Source: Spiroplasma endosymbiont of Labia minor (GTDB lineage: Bacteria; Bacillota_I; Bacilli_A; Mycoplasmatales; Mycoplasmataceae). Taken from it: a stretch of DNA of 64,000 nt. The translations under genes and the position numbers were made by a program. Below the pieces are notes generated by a model. It worked only from the letters and a program-made list of their open reading frames with translations, did no database searches and was not told where the DNA came from. The stretch's first letter is position 1; the number at the start of each line of letters is the position of its first letter. The stretch spans positions 62,001 through 126,000 of the forward strand of contig NZ_OZ026465.1 in NCBI RefSeq assembly GCF_964019845.1, given 5' to 3'. This document shows, piece by piece, positions 46,891-58,051 of this stretch.

Positions 46891-48474
46891 ATGGCATTAA
46901 ATATTAAAGAAATATCTGAAGTTATTGAACGTCAGATAAAACAATATGGTAAAGAAATAGTTAAATCAGAAGAAGGAACTGTTGTTACTGTTGGAGATGG
47001 AGTCACATTATTATACGGACTAGATAATGCTATGATGGGGGAATTATTGGTTTTCCCAAATAATATTTATGGAATGGTTTTAAATTTAGAAGACGGAGCA
47101 GTAGGAGCTGTTTTAATGGGGGATGATTCTCTTGTTAAAGAAGGCGATACAGTTAAACGTACAGGAAGAGTTGTTGAAATCAGAGTCGGAAATGAATTAT
47201 TAGGTCGTGTTGTTAATGCTTTAGGACAACCAATTGATGGCAATGGTGACATAAAAACTAATAAATTTAGACCAGTGGAACGTATTGCATCTGGTGTTAT
47301 GGCTCGTCAATCAGTTGACCAACCAATGGAAACGGGTATTATTTCAGTAGATGCAATTATACCTATTGGTAAAGGACAACGTGAATTAATTATTGGTGAC
47401 AGACAAACTGGTAAAACAGCTATTGCAATTGATGCAATTATTAATCAAAAAAATAAAAATGTTAAATGTGTTTATGTTGCAATTGGTCAAAAAGAATCTA
47501 CAGTAGCACAAGTTGTTGAAAAATTAAAATTAGCAGGTGCTTTAGAATACACAGTTATCGTTTCAGCATCAGCATCAGAATTATCACCGTTGCAATATTT
47601 ATCACCATATACAGGTGTAACTATTGCAGAAGAATGAATGTTCAATGGTGAAGATGTTTTAATTGTTTATGATGATTTATCAAAACATGCTGTTGCATAT
47701 AGAACGATGGCCTTATTGTTAAGAAGACCACCGGGGCGTGAAGCTTATCCTGGGGATGTCTTTTATTTACATAGTAGATTGCTAGAAAGAGCGGCTAGAT
47801 TAAATAAAGAAAATGGTGGTGGTTCAATTACTGCTTTACCAATCATCGAAACTCAAGCTGGAGATATTTCTGCATATATACCAACAAATGTTATTTCAAT
47901 TACAGATGGACAAATTTTCTTGTCAGAATCTATGTTTAATAAAGGTAATAGACCTGCTGTTAATACTGGATTTTCAGTTTCAAGAGTTGGTTCATCTGCA
48001 CAAATTAAAGCAATTAAACAAGTTGCAGGAACATTGAAATTAGAATTGGCACAATATTTTGAATTGGAAGCTTTTTCAAAATTTGGTTCAGATTTGGATG
48101 AGGCAACTAGACAAACTTTAGAACATGGTTCAAGAGTTCTAGAAATTTTAAAACAACGTCAATATAGTCCATTAGAACAAGTTGATCAAGCAATGATTTT
48201 ATTGGCTGTTAAAAATAGATTAATAAAATGATTACCACTAGATTTAATTCTTGATTTGAAAAATGCATTAGTTCATCATTTTCAAAAATCACCAGAAGGA
48301 AAAAAATTGCGTGAAAAATTGATGGAAACAAAAGCATTTGATGATGAATTGAGCAATGCGATAGATAAAGAAAATAAAGTAATTTTGAAACGCTTTATAG
48401 ATAAAATACACGATTACCAATCAACAAAATATGGAACGGAAGCTGAATTTAAAGAATTATTTGCAAAAAAATAA
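46891..48474 (+). CDS. atpA: ATP synthase subunit alpha
   Basis: A 527-aa non-catalytic nucleotide-binding F1 subunit. The P-loop [11 protein letters not shown] is near residue 170, and the arginine-finger region [17 protein letters not shown] is near residue 350. Two TGA codons encode Trp. RBS GGAGTAGGTGA overlaps the end of atpH. Confidence 0.97.
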
Positions 48475-48495
48475 TTACTTTTTAAATTTTAATTT

Positions 48496-49341
48496 ATGCC
48501 AAATTTAGGTGGATATAAAGCAAGAATTTCATCTGCACAAGATATTACAAAAATTACTGGTGCTATGGAATTGGTAGCTACTGCAAAATTAAAACGTGTT
48601 GGTAAACGTGTTGGTGAAACACACATATATTTGACTGAAGTTTATAATGCTTTTAATGAAATTATTAAAAATGTTGATAATTCAATTTTTTTAGCAAAAG
48701 ATGATCAAAAATTTGAGAAAACATTATGAGTTGTGGTTAATTCAAATTTAGGTTTATGTGGTGCATATAATGCAAACATAAACAAATTGGTGATGCAAAA
48801 TATTAAAAAAACTGATTCAATTTATGCAATTGGTAAAAAAGCAGTTTCTTTTTTTTCTGCAAGACATATGAATGTAATTTATTCTGACTTGACTGTTGAT
48901 GTTAATTTTTCACACGAACAAGCTGGAGCAATTGGGAGAAATTTACTAGAATTATTTTCATCAAAACAATATGATGAAATTAAATTAGTTTATACCAAAT
49001 TTATTAATAATGTTACATTTGAACCAACTATCTTACGATTATTTCCAATAGTAAAAGAAAAAAAGGTTGAAAATGATCACACGATTACAGCTCAAGTAGA
49101 GTTTGAACCTGACGCTGAAACAATTTTGTCTTCATCTGTAGGTTTATATTTAAATACAATTTTACTTGGAACAATTGTTGAATCTCAAGTATCTGAACAA
49201 GCTTCAAGAAGAACTGCAATGGAAGCCGCAACTAAAAACGGTAGAGAATTAGTGAGAAATTGAATCATTCAATTCAATCGTGTTCGACAAAGTGTTATTA
49301 CACAAGAAATTACTGAAATTGTTTCTGGTGCAAATGCATAA
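48496..49341 (+). CDS. atpG: ATP synthase subunit gamma
   Basis: 281 aa, the rotor shaft. The N-terminal helix (ARISSAQDITKITGAMELVATAKL) and the C-terminal helix (ASRRTAMEAATKNGRELV, then QFNRVRQSVITQEITEIVSGA) are the conserved coiled-coil parts. No clear RBS is seen in the 21 bases after atpA, so translation may be coupled. Confidence 0.95.
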
Positions 49342-49354
49342 AAAGATTAATTAA

Positions 49355-50779
<1,425 letters not shown>

Positions 50780-50800
50780 CAGTAAGGGTGTGTTAAAAAT

Positions 50801-51109
50801 ATGGCAAATCAAATAATGTTAAAAATTGTTACACCTGAAGGAATTTTTATTGATGATAAACTTGTTGATATAGTTAATTTACAAACAGTTGATGGTGACA
50901 TTGGTGTTTTGTATAATCATGCTCCAATTATTTCAACTTTAAAAATAAGTGTGGTAAGTTATGCAATTAATGGTGCACATACATATATTCATGTTCATAG
51001 AGGTTTGGTTTTAATAAGTCAAAAACAAGTAAAAATTATTACAGAAAGATTGTATTTAGTGGATGAGCAAGGTATTAGACTTGACGATAAACCATTAGAG
51101 GCAAATTAA
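50801..51109 (+). CDS. atpC: ATP synthase subunit epsilon, short form
   Basis: 102 aa against about 135 in most bacteria. The N-terminal beta-sandwich is complete (LKIVTPEGIFIDDKLVDIVNLQTVDGDIGVL block), and the two C-terminal helices that inhibit ATP hydrolysis are missing. The operon ends here at a strong terminator. Confidence 0.92.
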   Translation: MANQIMLKIVTPEGIFIDDKLVDIVNLQTVDGDIGVLYNHAPIISTLKISVVSYAINGAHTYIHVHRGLVLISQKQVKIITERLYLVDEQGIRLDDKPLEAN

Positions 51110-51138
51110 AAAATTCAATTGTTAAGATTGAATTTTTT
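51108..51138 (+). terminator. terminator of the ATPase operon
   Basis: AAAAAATTCAAT (51108-51119) pairs with ATTGAATTTTTT (51127-51138). Confidence 0.9.
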
Positions 51139-51207
51139 AATTTTTTAATGCACAAGTGTTTAATTATTAGACAAGCACTATCACTAGGAAAATCGCAAAT
51201 TTTAGTG

Positions 51208-51250
51208 TATAATAATTAATGTAGGATTGCAAATAAAAAAGCAATCCTAC
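51208..51250 (+). promoter_or_regulatory. promoter and 5' stem-loop of the lipoprotein operon
   Basis: TATAAT (51208-51213) is followed about 7 bases later by a perfect 10-bp hairpin GTAGGATTGC (51221-51230) / GCAATCCTAC (51241-51250) with an A-rich loop. The hairpin would therefore sit at the extreme 5' end of the mRNA, about 64 bases before the start codon; there is no T tract after it, so it is not a terminator. Confidence 0.65.
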
Positions 51251-51313
51251 GAATACAAACTTAGCCCATGTGGCATGTATAAGACGTATGTTCTTAGAAA
51301 GAAGAATTTTTTT

Positions 51314-51805
51314 ATGCAAAAGTTTTTATCTATGCTTGCAGTAGCGAGTTTAGATGCTTTTGATGAAGCACTATTAAATTTGCAAAAATTAACGCCTGAA
51401 TCTAAAAAAATGATTTATGATTTAGACGAAGTTGGCATACCTGTTTTTGAAAAAACAGTTGGCCTTGCTAAAATAGAAATTAGTGTTAATTTTATTGAAC
51501 AATATAAAAATAACAACAATTCAAAAGAGTTAACCGATTTCGCTCTTTCAAAAGAATTACTTGACAGTATTAACAACTATAAAGATGACTTTATAGAAAC
51601 TATTAATAAAGAAAATTTTAATGCTTTGTATGCATTTATGTATCCAAATGAATCTGTTAATTTATTTAAATTAAATTGGGAAAATGCAAATAATGGTTTG
51701 TATGATGGAACTACAAACCAAGATGAGCAAATTGACCCTGTATCAAACACACATAAATTGGAATTCGCTTCTGATTGCCTTTTGAATGGTGCCAAATATA
51801 GTTAA
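51314..51805 (+). CDS. hypothetical protein paired with a lipoprotein
   Basis: 163 aa. The ATG at 51314 follows AGAAAGAAG; a longer frame from 51227 would start inside the 5' hairpin and is rejected. The first 16 residues are mildly hydrophobic (FLSMLAVASL), without a lipobox. The rest is acidic and helical. Its stop overlaps the start of the lipoprotein gene by one base (TAATG), so the two products are probably made in fixed ratio. Not recognised. Confidence 0.75.
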   Translation: MQKFLSMLAVASLDAFDEALLNLQKLTPESKKMIYDLDEVGIPVFEKTVGLAKIEISVNFIEQYKNNNNSKELTDFALSKELLDSINNYKDDFIETINKENFNALYAFMYPNESVNLFKLNWENANNGLYDGTTNQDEQIDPVSNTHKLEFASDCLLNGAKYS

Positions 51806-52890
51806 TGAAAAAATTATTAGCCGTATTAAGCTCCTTATCGTTATCTTTAATTACATCATCAACTTTAGTTTCTTGCATAAGCATCAGCCAAGGTGATGGT
51901 AACTATAAAGAAGATGGTATTAAAATTTCGGATGATGTAATCGATTTAAGTATTGATGATTATTCTCCAGTATCAGATCATGCCTCTTTTGAAATTGTCA
52001 ATGCAGGTTCTATTTTAAAAGAATTTGCACCAACTATTTCTGTTGAGGATGAAAATTTGGTAGCCATTGAAACAAAACAAGAAAGTAATACTAAAATATT
52101 AGTTGATGTTTTTGCTAAAGTTAATGGTTCTACTAAAATAGATATTTCATTTGATGGATATTTAGAAAAAGATGTTTATATAGATGTTTCAGGATATGAT
52201 GAAAATTGTGTAATTTTTACAAATCCACTTGAAAACAACGATTATAATACTTATCCAGAATTTGTTTTGGATAAAAATACAATTTTAGAACCTGTCACAA
52301 TTCCATTGATGACTAAGTTAGGCAATTCAGATTTACTTGATCTAGAAGACGAAATTAATGTTATTGGTGAAAATCAGTATTTTAATTTTAAAATTGGCGA
52401 AGATAAAAAGTCAATTATTGTAACACCACTAGTGGTGAGTGCAAAAAACATTTTAAAACAAACTATTGAAGTTAAAAATAAAAATTCAACAGAAGTTTCA
52501 TTATTGAACTTTTCAAGTCGATTTGCCGGGAGTGATATTTTTGGATTTTCAACTTCAATTTCAACAAATGGAGCAGAATATCAAGAGTTACTTAATTCTA
52601 CAGATGAATTATCTATTTCTCAAAAAACCTCTGTTAATTTTGTTCTTATGCCAATAAATTATGGAATTTTTGATGATGAAAGTGAACGTGTTCCTGGATT
52701 GATAGATACAGAAAGATTGCATGTTAATCTAAATGGTATACCTTGTAAAAATGGAAAAGATTATGTTATTTCGGATAGTACACTATTAATTTCAACAAGA
52801 AATTATTCGGTGAATGATTCTTTAGTAATTAATCTAAAATATACACAAATAGATGAAATGGGTACAATAGTGTTAAAATTCGTTAAGTAA
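51805..52890 (+). CDS. surface lipoprotein
   Basis: A 361-aa protein with a classical lipoprotein signal (MKKLLAVLSSLSLSLITSST then LVSC, Cys at about residue 24). The mature part is acidic and strand-rich with repeated 'D/S-V-x-V' strands, as in Ig-like surface domains of spiroplasma lipoproteins; no enzyme motif is seen. Anchored on the outer face of the membrane. Followed by a terminator. Confidence 0.85.
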   Translation: MKKLLAVLSSLSLSLITSSTLVSCISISQGDGNYKEDGIKISDDVIDLSIDDYSPVSDHASFEIVNAGSILKEFAPTISVEDENLVAIETKQESNTKILVDVFAKVNGSTKIDISFDGYLEKDVYIDVSGYDENCVIFTNPLENNDYNTYPEFVLDKNTILEPVTIPLMTKLGNSDLLDLEDEINVIGENQYFNFKIGEDKKSIIVTPLVVSAKNILKQTIEVKNKNSTEVSLLNFSSRFAGSDIFGFSTSISTNGAEYQELLNSTDELSISQKTSVNFVLMPINYGIFDDESERVPGLIDTERLHVNLNGIPCKNGKDYVISDSTLLISTRNYSVNDSLVINLKYTQIDEMGTIVLKFVK

Positions 52891-52981
52891 TAATTTTTTA
52901 TGTTATTAATTTAAGTTAATAACTACTTAATAGATATACAGTTATGTTTATCTATTCCTTGATTTCAAATCTCTTTACATG

Positions 52982-53008
52982 ACAAACTAGTTTTCTAGTT
53001 TGTTTTTT
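52982..53008 (+). terminator. terminator of the lipoprotein operon
   Basis: ACAAACTAG pairs with CTAGTTTGT around TTTT, then T6. Confidence 0.92.
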
Positions 53009-53061
53009 ATTTGTAATTATTTAACTGTTATAATAGATAAAGAATATTTGAGGTTAATTTA

Positions 53062-53634
53062 ATGGAATTAAAAACTTTTTTAAATAAACATAGTGAAATT
53101 AAAACATTTAATTTGTCAAATAATGAAATTGATCAAAAAATTTATGAAAAAATTGATAAATTAAAAAATATAAAAGCCGTAATAAAATTATATGAAAATA
53201 CAAATATTAAATTGCCATTTATTTTGGGAATAGATGATGAAAATTTAATTTGCTTTATTGTCAAAAAAGATTCAAATGTCTTGGAAATGAAAATTAGCCA
53301 ATTAAAAATTAAAGCAGTACAAATAAATAATATAATGTCATTCAAATTTCAAAGTATATTAATTTTAAATTTTAATGATGAATCAAATATAATGGGTGCT
53401 GCAAAAAAAGCTTATCATTTGAAAAATTTTTGTGCAATTTTGTTTGGTGTTAATGTTAAAGAATTAAAAGCAGTAACTACAATTAATCCATCAATTTTAG
53501 AAAAAAATAAATTAAACGTATTTGGATTGGCAGAGAAAATTAAAGCAAAAAAAATATTGACACTTGGATCAATATTTTTGGCAATATGTTTAATTATTGC
53601 ACTACTAGTCTGAATCTTCGTTATAATTTTCTAG
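53062..53634 (+). CDS. tail-anchored membrane protein
   Basis: 190 aa, with 165 soluble residues followed by one C-terminal membrane helix (ILTLGSIFLAICLIIALLVWIFVIIF region) and almost no residues beyond, so it is probably tail-anchored with its domain in the cytosol. RBS TTGAGG. Alternating strand/helix pattern, no recognised family. The gene ends 30 bases inside the convergent exonuclease gene. Confidence 0.7.
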
Positions 53635-54699
53635 TTTCGTACTGTAGTTATCGTTTGTTTTATTAAAATTTCTATGTATATCTTTTTCTAATTTATCTTT
53701 GTATTGTTTGTAAAATTCAAAACGCTTTGTAGTTCAATCTTCGCCATTTTCAATGGCAGTTTCTTTTGCAATCCTGGCAGCTCTTCTAAACTCTTTTTGT
53801 CTATCTAGAGCTGGCTTAATTGTTTTTAAGAATGAATACATACCGTTTTCATATAAAAATTTGCTTCATCCATAATAATCAACTTTCAATGATCGTAGAT
53901 TAATTCTTCCTAAATCTACATTAGTTTTAATTGTTGCTAATTCTTTATTCATTAAAATTTTATCCTTGTTACGAAGTAATCTTTCAGAAAGATTTTTATC
54001 TTCAATTTCATCAATTTTGTTAAATATATTTTCAACAGTTCTGTATTTTTCTAATAATTGTTGTGCTGTTTTGTAATGTAATCCTGTAACACCTTTTAAA
54101 TTATCTGAACTATCACCCATCAAAGATTTAATATCTGGTATTTGACTTGGTAAACATTGAAATTCTTCTATTACAGTTTTTGTGTCAACAAATACTTCAG
54201 GAGCACTTCTTGAAGCTTTTGAAACTACTGTTACATTTTCGTTTACCAGTTGGTATATATCTTTATCGTTTGATAATATTTCAATTTTATATCCCAACAT
54301 TATTGCAATTCGTGAAATTGTTCCCATGATATCATCGCCTTCAAAAGTTGGTCTTTCATATCATGGTATATTTGCATCTGTTAAGAAATTACGTACAATT
54401 TGCATTTGTGGTAATAATTCTTCTGGTGTGTCTTTTCTTTTTGCTTTGTATTCTGGATATATTTCTTTCCTTCAACATGAATTTCCCACATCAAATGTAA
54501 CAATGATTGTATGATATTTTTGTTTTGATATACATTCATTTATTTTTGATATAAATGTATATACTGCATTAACAAGAATTCCATCCTTGTTAATTGAATT
54601 TTTATTTCTTTTTAAAGAACCATAAAAACCTTTATGTAAAAGATGATAACCATCAATTATCAAAATGGTTTTTTTTGCCAAAACATCGTTTTGTTCCAT
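53605..54699 (-). CDS. 5'-3' exonuclease (PolA N-domain type)
   Basis: 364 aa. The FEN-family acidic motifs are IIDGYHLLHKGFYG (residues 12-25), FEGDDIMGT, LSNDKDIYQLV and MGDSSDNLKGVTG followed by the helix-hairpin-helix region. In mollicutes this stand-alone exonuclease replaces the 5'-nuclease domain of DNA polymerase I for primer removal. The domain normally ends near residue 290; here about 75 extra residues follow (basic, then acidic). I chose the ATG at 54699 with AAGGA 10 bases upstream. Confidence 0.93.
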
Positions 54700-55186
54700 T
54701 TTATCAATCCTTCTTGTGTTTAAACGCACCAATTTAAAAATTAACACTAATAAAAAAGTGCTTTTTATTATAATGCAAGTGACTTGTCCCCAGTCTATTT
54801 CTAAATATATTTGTTTGTGATTAGAAAATGCATTAAATTTAATCTATAAACAAAGTCCCAATATCGTTTATAGAAAATAATTCGTTTAGTAATTTGGCCT
54901 AATTATTAATATAAAAATAATTTATTTACATCCAAATCCTTTCTTTTTATTAATAATTATTTTACATAAAAAATTGAAATATATCTATAAATTTATAAAA
55001 TAAAAACACATTTGAACCTCTTAATAATTGAAAGATTTATTATAATTATGCCATGTTTATTATAGTGATTAATTTACATTAAAGCAACTTAAAATAATAA
55101 TTTAATTTTTTTTATTTCCATGAATAAAAATCGGGATTTAATAAAATTAAATGTAGTGTATACTTTAAAAGAAAGAAGGTAATTAA
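54700..55186. other. 487-bp AT-rich intergenic region
   Basis: I see no reading frame or structured element. It must hold the promoter of the exonuclease gene (minus) and that of the dehydrogenase gene (plus; TATACT at about 55158-55163 and RBS AGAAGG). Confidence 0.6.
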
Positions 55187-56356
55187 ATGATTTATGATTT
55201 TCAATATTATAATCCAACCAAAATTTATTTTGGTAAAAATTCATTGACTAGTTTGAATGACGAATTAAAAAATTATGGAGCAAATATATTATTAGTTTAT
55301 GGATTTTCTTCAATTAAAAAAAGTGGTTTATATGATAAAGTGATTCAAATTTTAAAAAATGCAAATAAAAATATTATTGAATTGTCTGGAGTTATGCCAA
55401 ATCCAACTTTTAAAAAAATGATAGAAGGAGCTGAATTGGTAAAGAGACATAGTATAGATTTAATTTTAGCTGTCGGAGGTGGCTCTGTAATAGATATTTC
55501 CAAAGGTATTTCAGCAGCAGCATATTGCAAGACAGATCCGTGAGAAAAATTTTGAATTAAACACGAAAGCGTTGATACAAAAATTACACCAATAGCTTCA
55601 ATATTAACTATGGTTGGCACAGCGTCAGAAATGAATGGTGGTTCTGTAATTACAAATGAAGAACTGACAATTAAAACTGGAAATGTTTTTTCACAAGAAC
55701 TGTATCCAAAATTCTCAATATTAAATCCAGAATATACATTTACAGTACCTGAATATCAAATGGTTTCAGGCATTGCCGACACAATGTTGCACTTATTAGA
55801 ACAATATTTTTCGGGTGAAGATGATAATACTTCAGATTATTTAATTGAAGGATTACTTCGTTCACTATTTCATTCAACTCCAATAGCAGTCAAAAATCCA
55901 TTGGATTATGAATCAAGAAGTAATATTATGTGAATTGCAACTACAGCATTAAATAATTTGGTAGGTTTATCAAAAGCACAGGATTGAAAAGTTCATCAAA
56001 TAGAACATCAATTGAGTGCTTATACAGATTGTGCACACGGTATGGGATTAGCAACAATAGCTATTCCATATTACCGTTATATTTATAAATATGGTTTGCA
56101 AAAATTTAAACGTTTTGCAATTAATGTATTTAATGTAAATCCGACAACTAAAACGGATGATGCAATAGCTCTTGAAGGTTTAGATTTACTTTCAAAATTT
56201 ATTAAAGATAGCAAAATGGTTACAACTTTAAAAGAGTTGGGAGCTACACCAGAAATGCTTCCTAAAATTGCAAATTCAGTAAGTGACAGAGGCGGAGCGT
56301 ATAAAATATTGAATAATGATGAAATTTTACAAATTTTACAGAATTGTTATGAATAA
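55187..56356 (+). CDS. iron-containing alcohol dehydrogenase (butanol dehydrogenase type)
   Basis: A 389-aa cytosolic NAD(P)H-dependent group III alcohol dehydrogenase. The cofactor loop is AVGGGSVIDISKGI (about residues 95-108), and the metal ligands are the Asp and His of GIADTMLHLLEQYF and the two His of KVHQIEHQLSAYTDCAHGMGLA. The N-terminus (YNPTKIYFGK) is that of the BdhA/YqhD group, so it may reduce aldehydes to alcohols as an electron sink. RBS AGAAGG. It stands alone before the IS element. Confidence 0.93.
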
Positions 56357-56455
56357 TATTTTGATTGTTTAAATATTTTTACAAAAACACATCTTATTGT
56401 AAGGTGAACCCTGAAAATGGTACTGAATAAAAAGTCACATACCTAGTTACAAAAA

Positions 56456-57208
56456 TTATAATCTAATTTCTCAATTTTGCAATGGGAAATTAGATTTTTT
56501 TCTATATTTATTGTAATGATTACATCAATCAACAACATCGAAAATATATTCATGTAACGAATTATACTTGTTGTTATGAATTGTTCCGCATTTTAAACGT
56601 GAATGTCAACTCTCTATGATAATATTGTCATAGCAAGCAAAATTTGAACCCATTGATTGTTTCATGTTGTTCGATTGAATTTCAGTTTTAAATACGTTTG
56701 AATTATATGTTTGCGCGTGATCTGACAGAATTATCGTTTCTGTTAGATCTTTTTTTATTTGTCTAATTTTCTTAATTGTGTCTTTTAAGTTTTCCATTAC
56801 TAAATTCAAATCATTTTTATAACTTATTTTAAAATCAATAATTTCTTTTGTGAAACAGTCCATCATTGTCGATATGTAAGCTTTTTGACCATTTCAAATC
56901 AAATAGCTTACATCAGTTGTAATAACAGACAAAGGTTCTGTAATTTTATTTCACTGTCTTTTGATTAAATCAGGTATTATGCATTCTTTTGTGATTGTAC
57001 TTTTATACATACCTTTATTTTTTTGTTTTTTAACATAATTTGGTGTCATTGAATATTTTTTCATTAGCCGATGTACTTTTTTATGGTTCATCGGAAGTTC
57101 CGTTTCTTTTGTAAATTTAGTCAATAATCGATAACCAAATTCTTTTCGGTGTTTTACTCATAAATTATAAAGTCAATAACCATCTTTTAAATCTTTATCT
57201 TGATCTAT
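56456..57208 (-). CDS. IS3-family transposase OrfB (integrase domain)
   Basis: About 250 codons, entered from orfA by -1 frameshift. The HTH_21-like part (LYNLWVKHRKEFGYRLLTK and the MNHKKVHRLMKKY block) is followed by a DDE integrase core: first Asp in VITTDVSYL, second in ILSDHAQTYNS, Glu in NIIIESWHSRLK. The catalytic triad is intact. Trp codons are TGA throughout, so the element is adapted to this genetic code. Confidence 0.88.
56460..56501. terminator. hairpin near the left end of the IS
   Basis: AATCTAATTTC (56460-56470) pairs with GAAATTAGATT (56486-56496) followed by T5 on the plus strand; it may terminate the alcohol dehydrogenase transcript. Confidence 0.65.
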
Positions 57209-57570
57209 TTTTTTGTTTTGTCTGTAATATGTAGTTTTTGTAACATTAAGTTCTCGTAATAAGTTTTTAATTCTTCATTTTGTTCTATTTTCTCTAATAA
57301 ATTTTGTGCGTTCTTGCGTTCTTGCTTCAAGAACTCTGTGAACTTTTTTTGAATTTCATATCTCTCTTCAAAATCACTTTCAGATGAGATTCGACCTCTC
57401 TTCAAATTTAATTTACCTGCCTTAAAATTACGTATTCATGAATTTATAGTATTTCTATTTATACCATATTTTTTCGATATAAAAACTACACCAAATTTGG
57501 TGCATTCTTTAATAATTTTTAATCTTATTTCTGAGTCGTATTTTTTAAATGTTTGTCCTAAGGTTGCCAT
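57205..57570 (-). CDS. IS3-family OrfA (helix-turn-helix)
   Basis: A 121-aa DNA-binding protein. The HTH is in residues 12-50 (SEIRLKIIKECTKFGVVFIS, then KKYGINRNTINSWIRNF), followed by a leucine-zipper-like helix. RBS AAGGAGG before the ATG. At its end the A7 run (57214-57208) gives the slippery heptamer A-AAA-AAA in the correct phase, just before TAG, for programmed -1 frameshifting into orfB. Confidence 0.9.
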
Positions 57571-57600
57571 ATCTATAATTGCCTCCTTGGATATTATATC

Positions 57601-57626
57601 AAAAAAACGCCTATTTTAGGCGTTTT
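57601..57626 (-). terminator. terminator of the virion-like operon
   Basis: AAAACGCCTA pairs with TAGGCGTTTT around TTT; the minus strand reads into T7. It overlaps the last codons and stop of the lipoprotein gene. Confidence 0.9.
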
Positions 57627-58032
57627 CATTATAGTAAATCGTAAAGTTAACTGTAGCCATTATACCGTAGTCATCTGCATTTACTTTAAAATTTGAATTA
57701 ATGTCTTTTAAATAACGATATTCTGTGATATCTGTTTTTCTAACATTTTCTTTATCTTCTCAATTTGAATAAATATAAAAAGGCTTTTCATTTTCAAAAC
57801 ATCAGCTACCAATTTGATTTATCGATGTGCTAACACAATCACCAGAAATAAAAATATCAAATTTATCTTTTATATAATCTATAAATGCCATATCTCAACT
57901 ACCTTGAATTGAATGAACAGTTACCTCTGATGGCAAATCTCTAAAATTTTCCGGTTTTCCACACGAAACAACAGAACTTGCAAGATTTATTGAAAATAGT
58001 AATGATGTTGTTAAACCTAATAATTTTTTCAT
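57616..58032 (-). CDS. small lipoprotein, last gene of the virion-like operon
   Basis: 138 aa with a lipoprotein signal (MKKLLGLTTSLLFSINLASS then VVSCGK; Cys about residue 24). The mature part is short, acidic and Trp/Tyr-rich with no recognised domain. RBS GGAGA. It lies 19 bases after the 721-aa gene, so it belongs to the same transcript. The signal peptide closely resembles that of the lipoprotein at 51805, which suggests a host-type surface protein recruited to, or adjacent to, the operon. Confidence 0.85.
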
Positions 58033-58051
58033 ATTTTTTTCTCCAATTATA

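Larger units (their letters stand above)
56401..57600 (-). mobile_element. IS3-family insertion element, one end missing
   Basis: It contains overlapping orfA and orfB on the minus strand. The left end (56401) begins AAGGTGAACCCTGAAAATGG; the same end sequence recurs at 11160 and, doubled, at 25524. No inverse copy is present beyond orfA: at 57603 the lipoprotein operon's terminator already starts. The copy therefore seems to have lost its right end and is probably immobile. A hairpin at 56460-56496 near the left end can act as terminator. Confidence 0.8.

Noticed and set aside
50801-51109. Truncated atpC as a pseudogene
   Set aside because: The beta-sandwich is complete and followed by the operon terminator; short epsilon subunits occur naturally.
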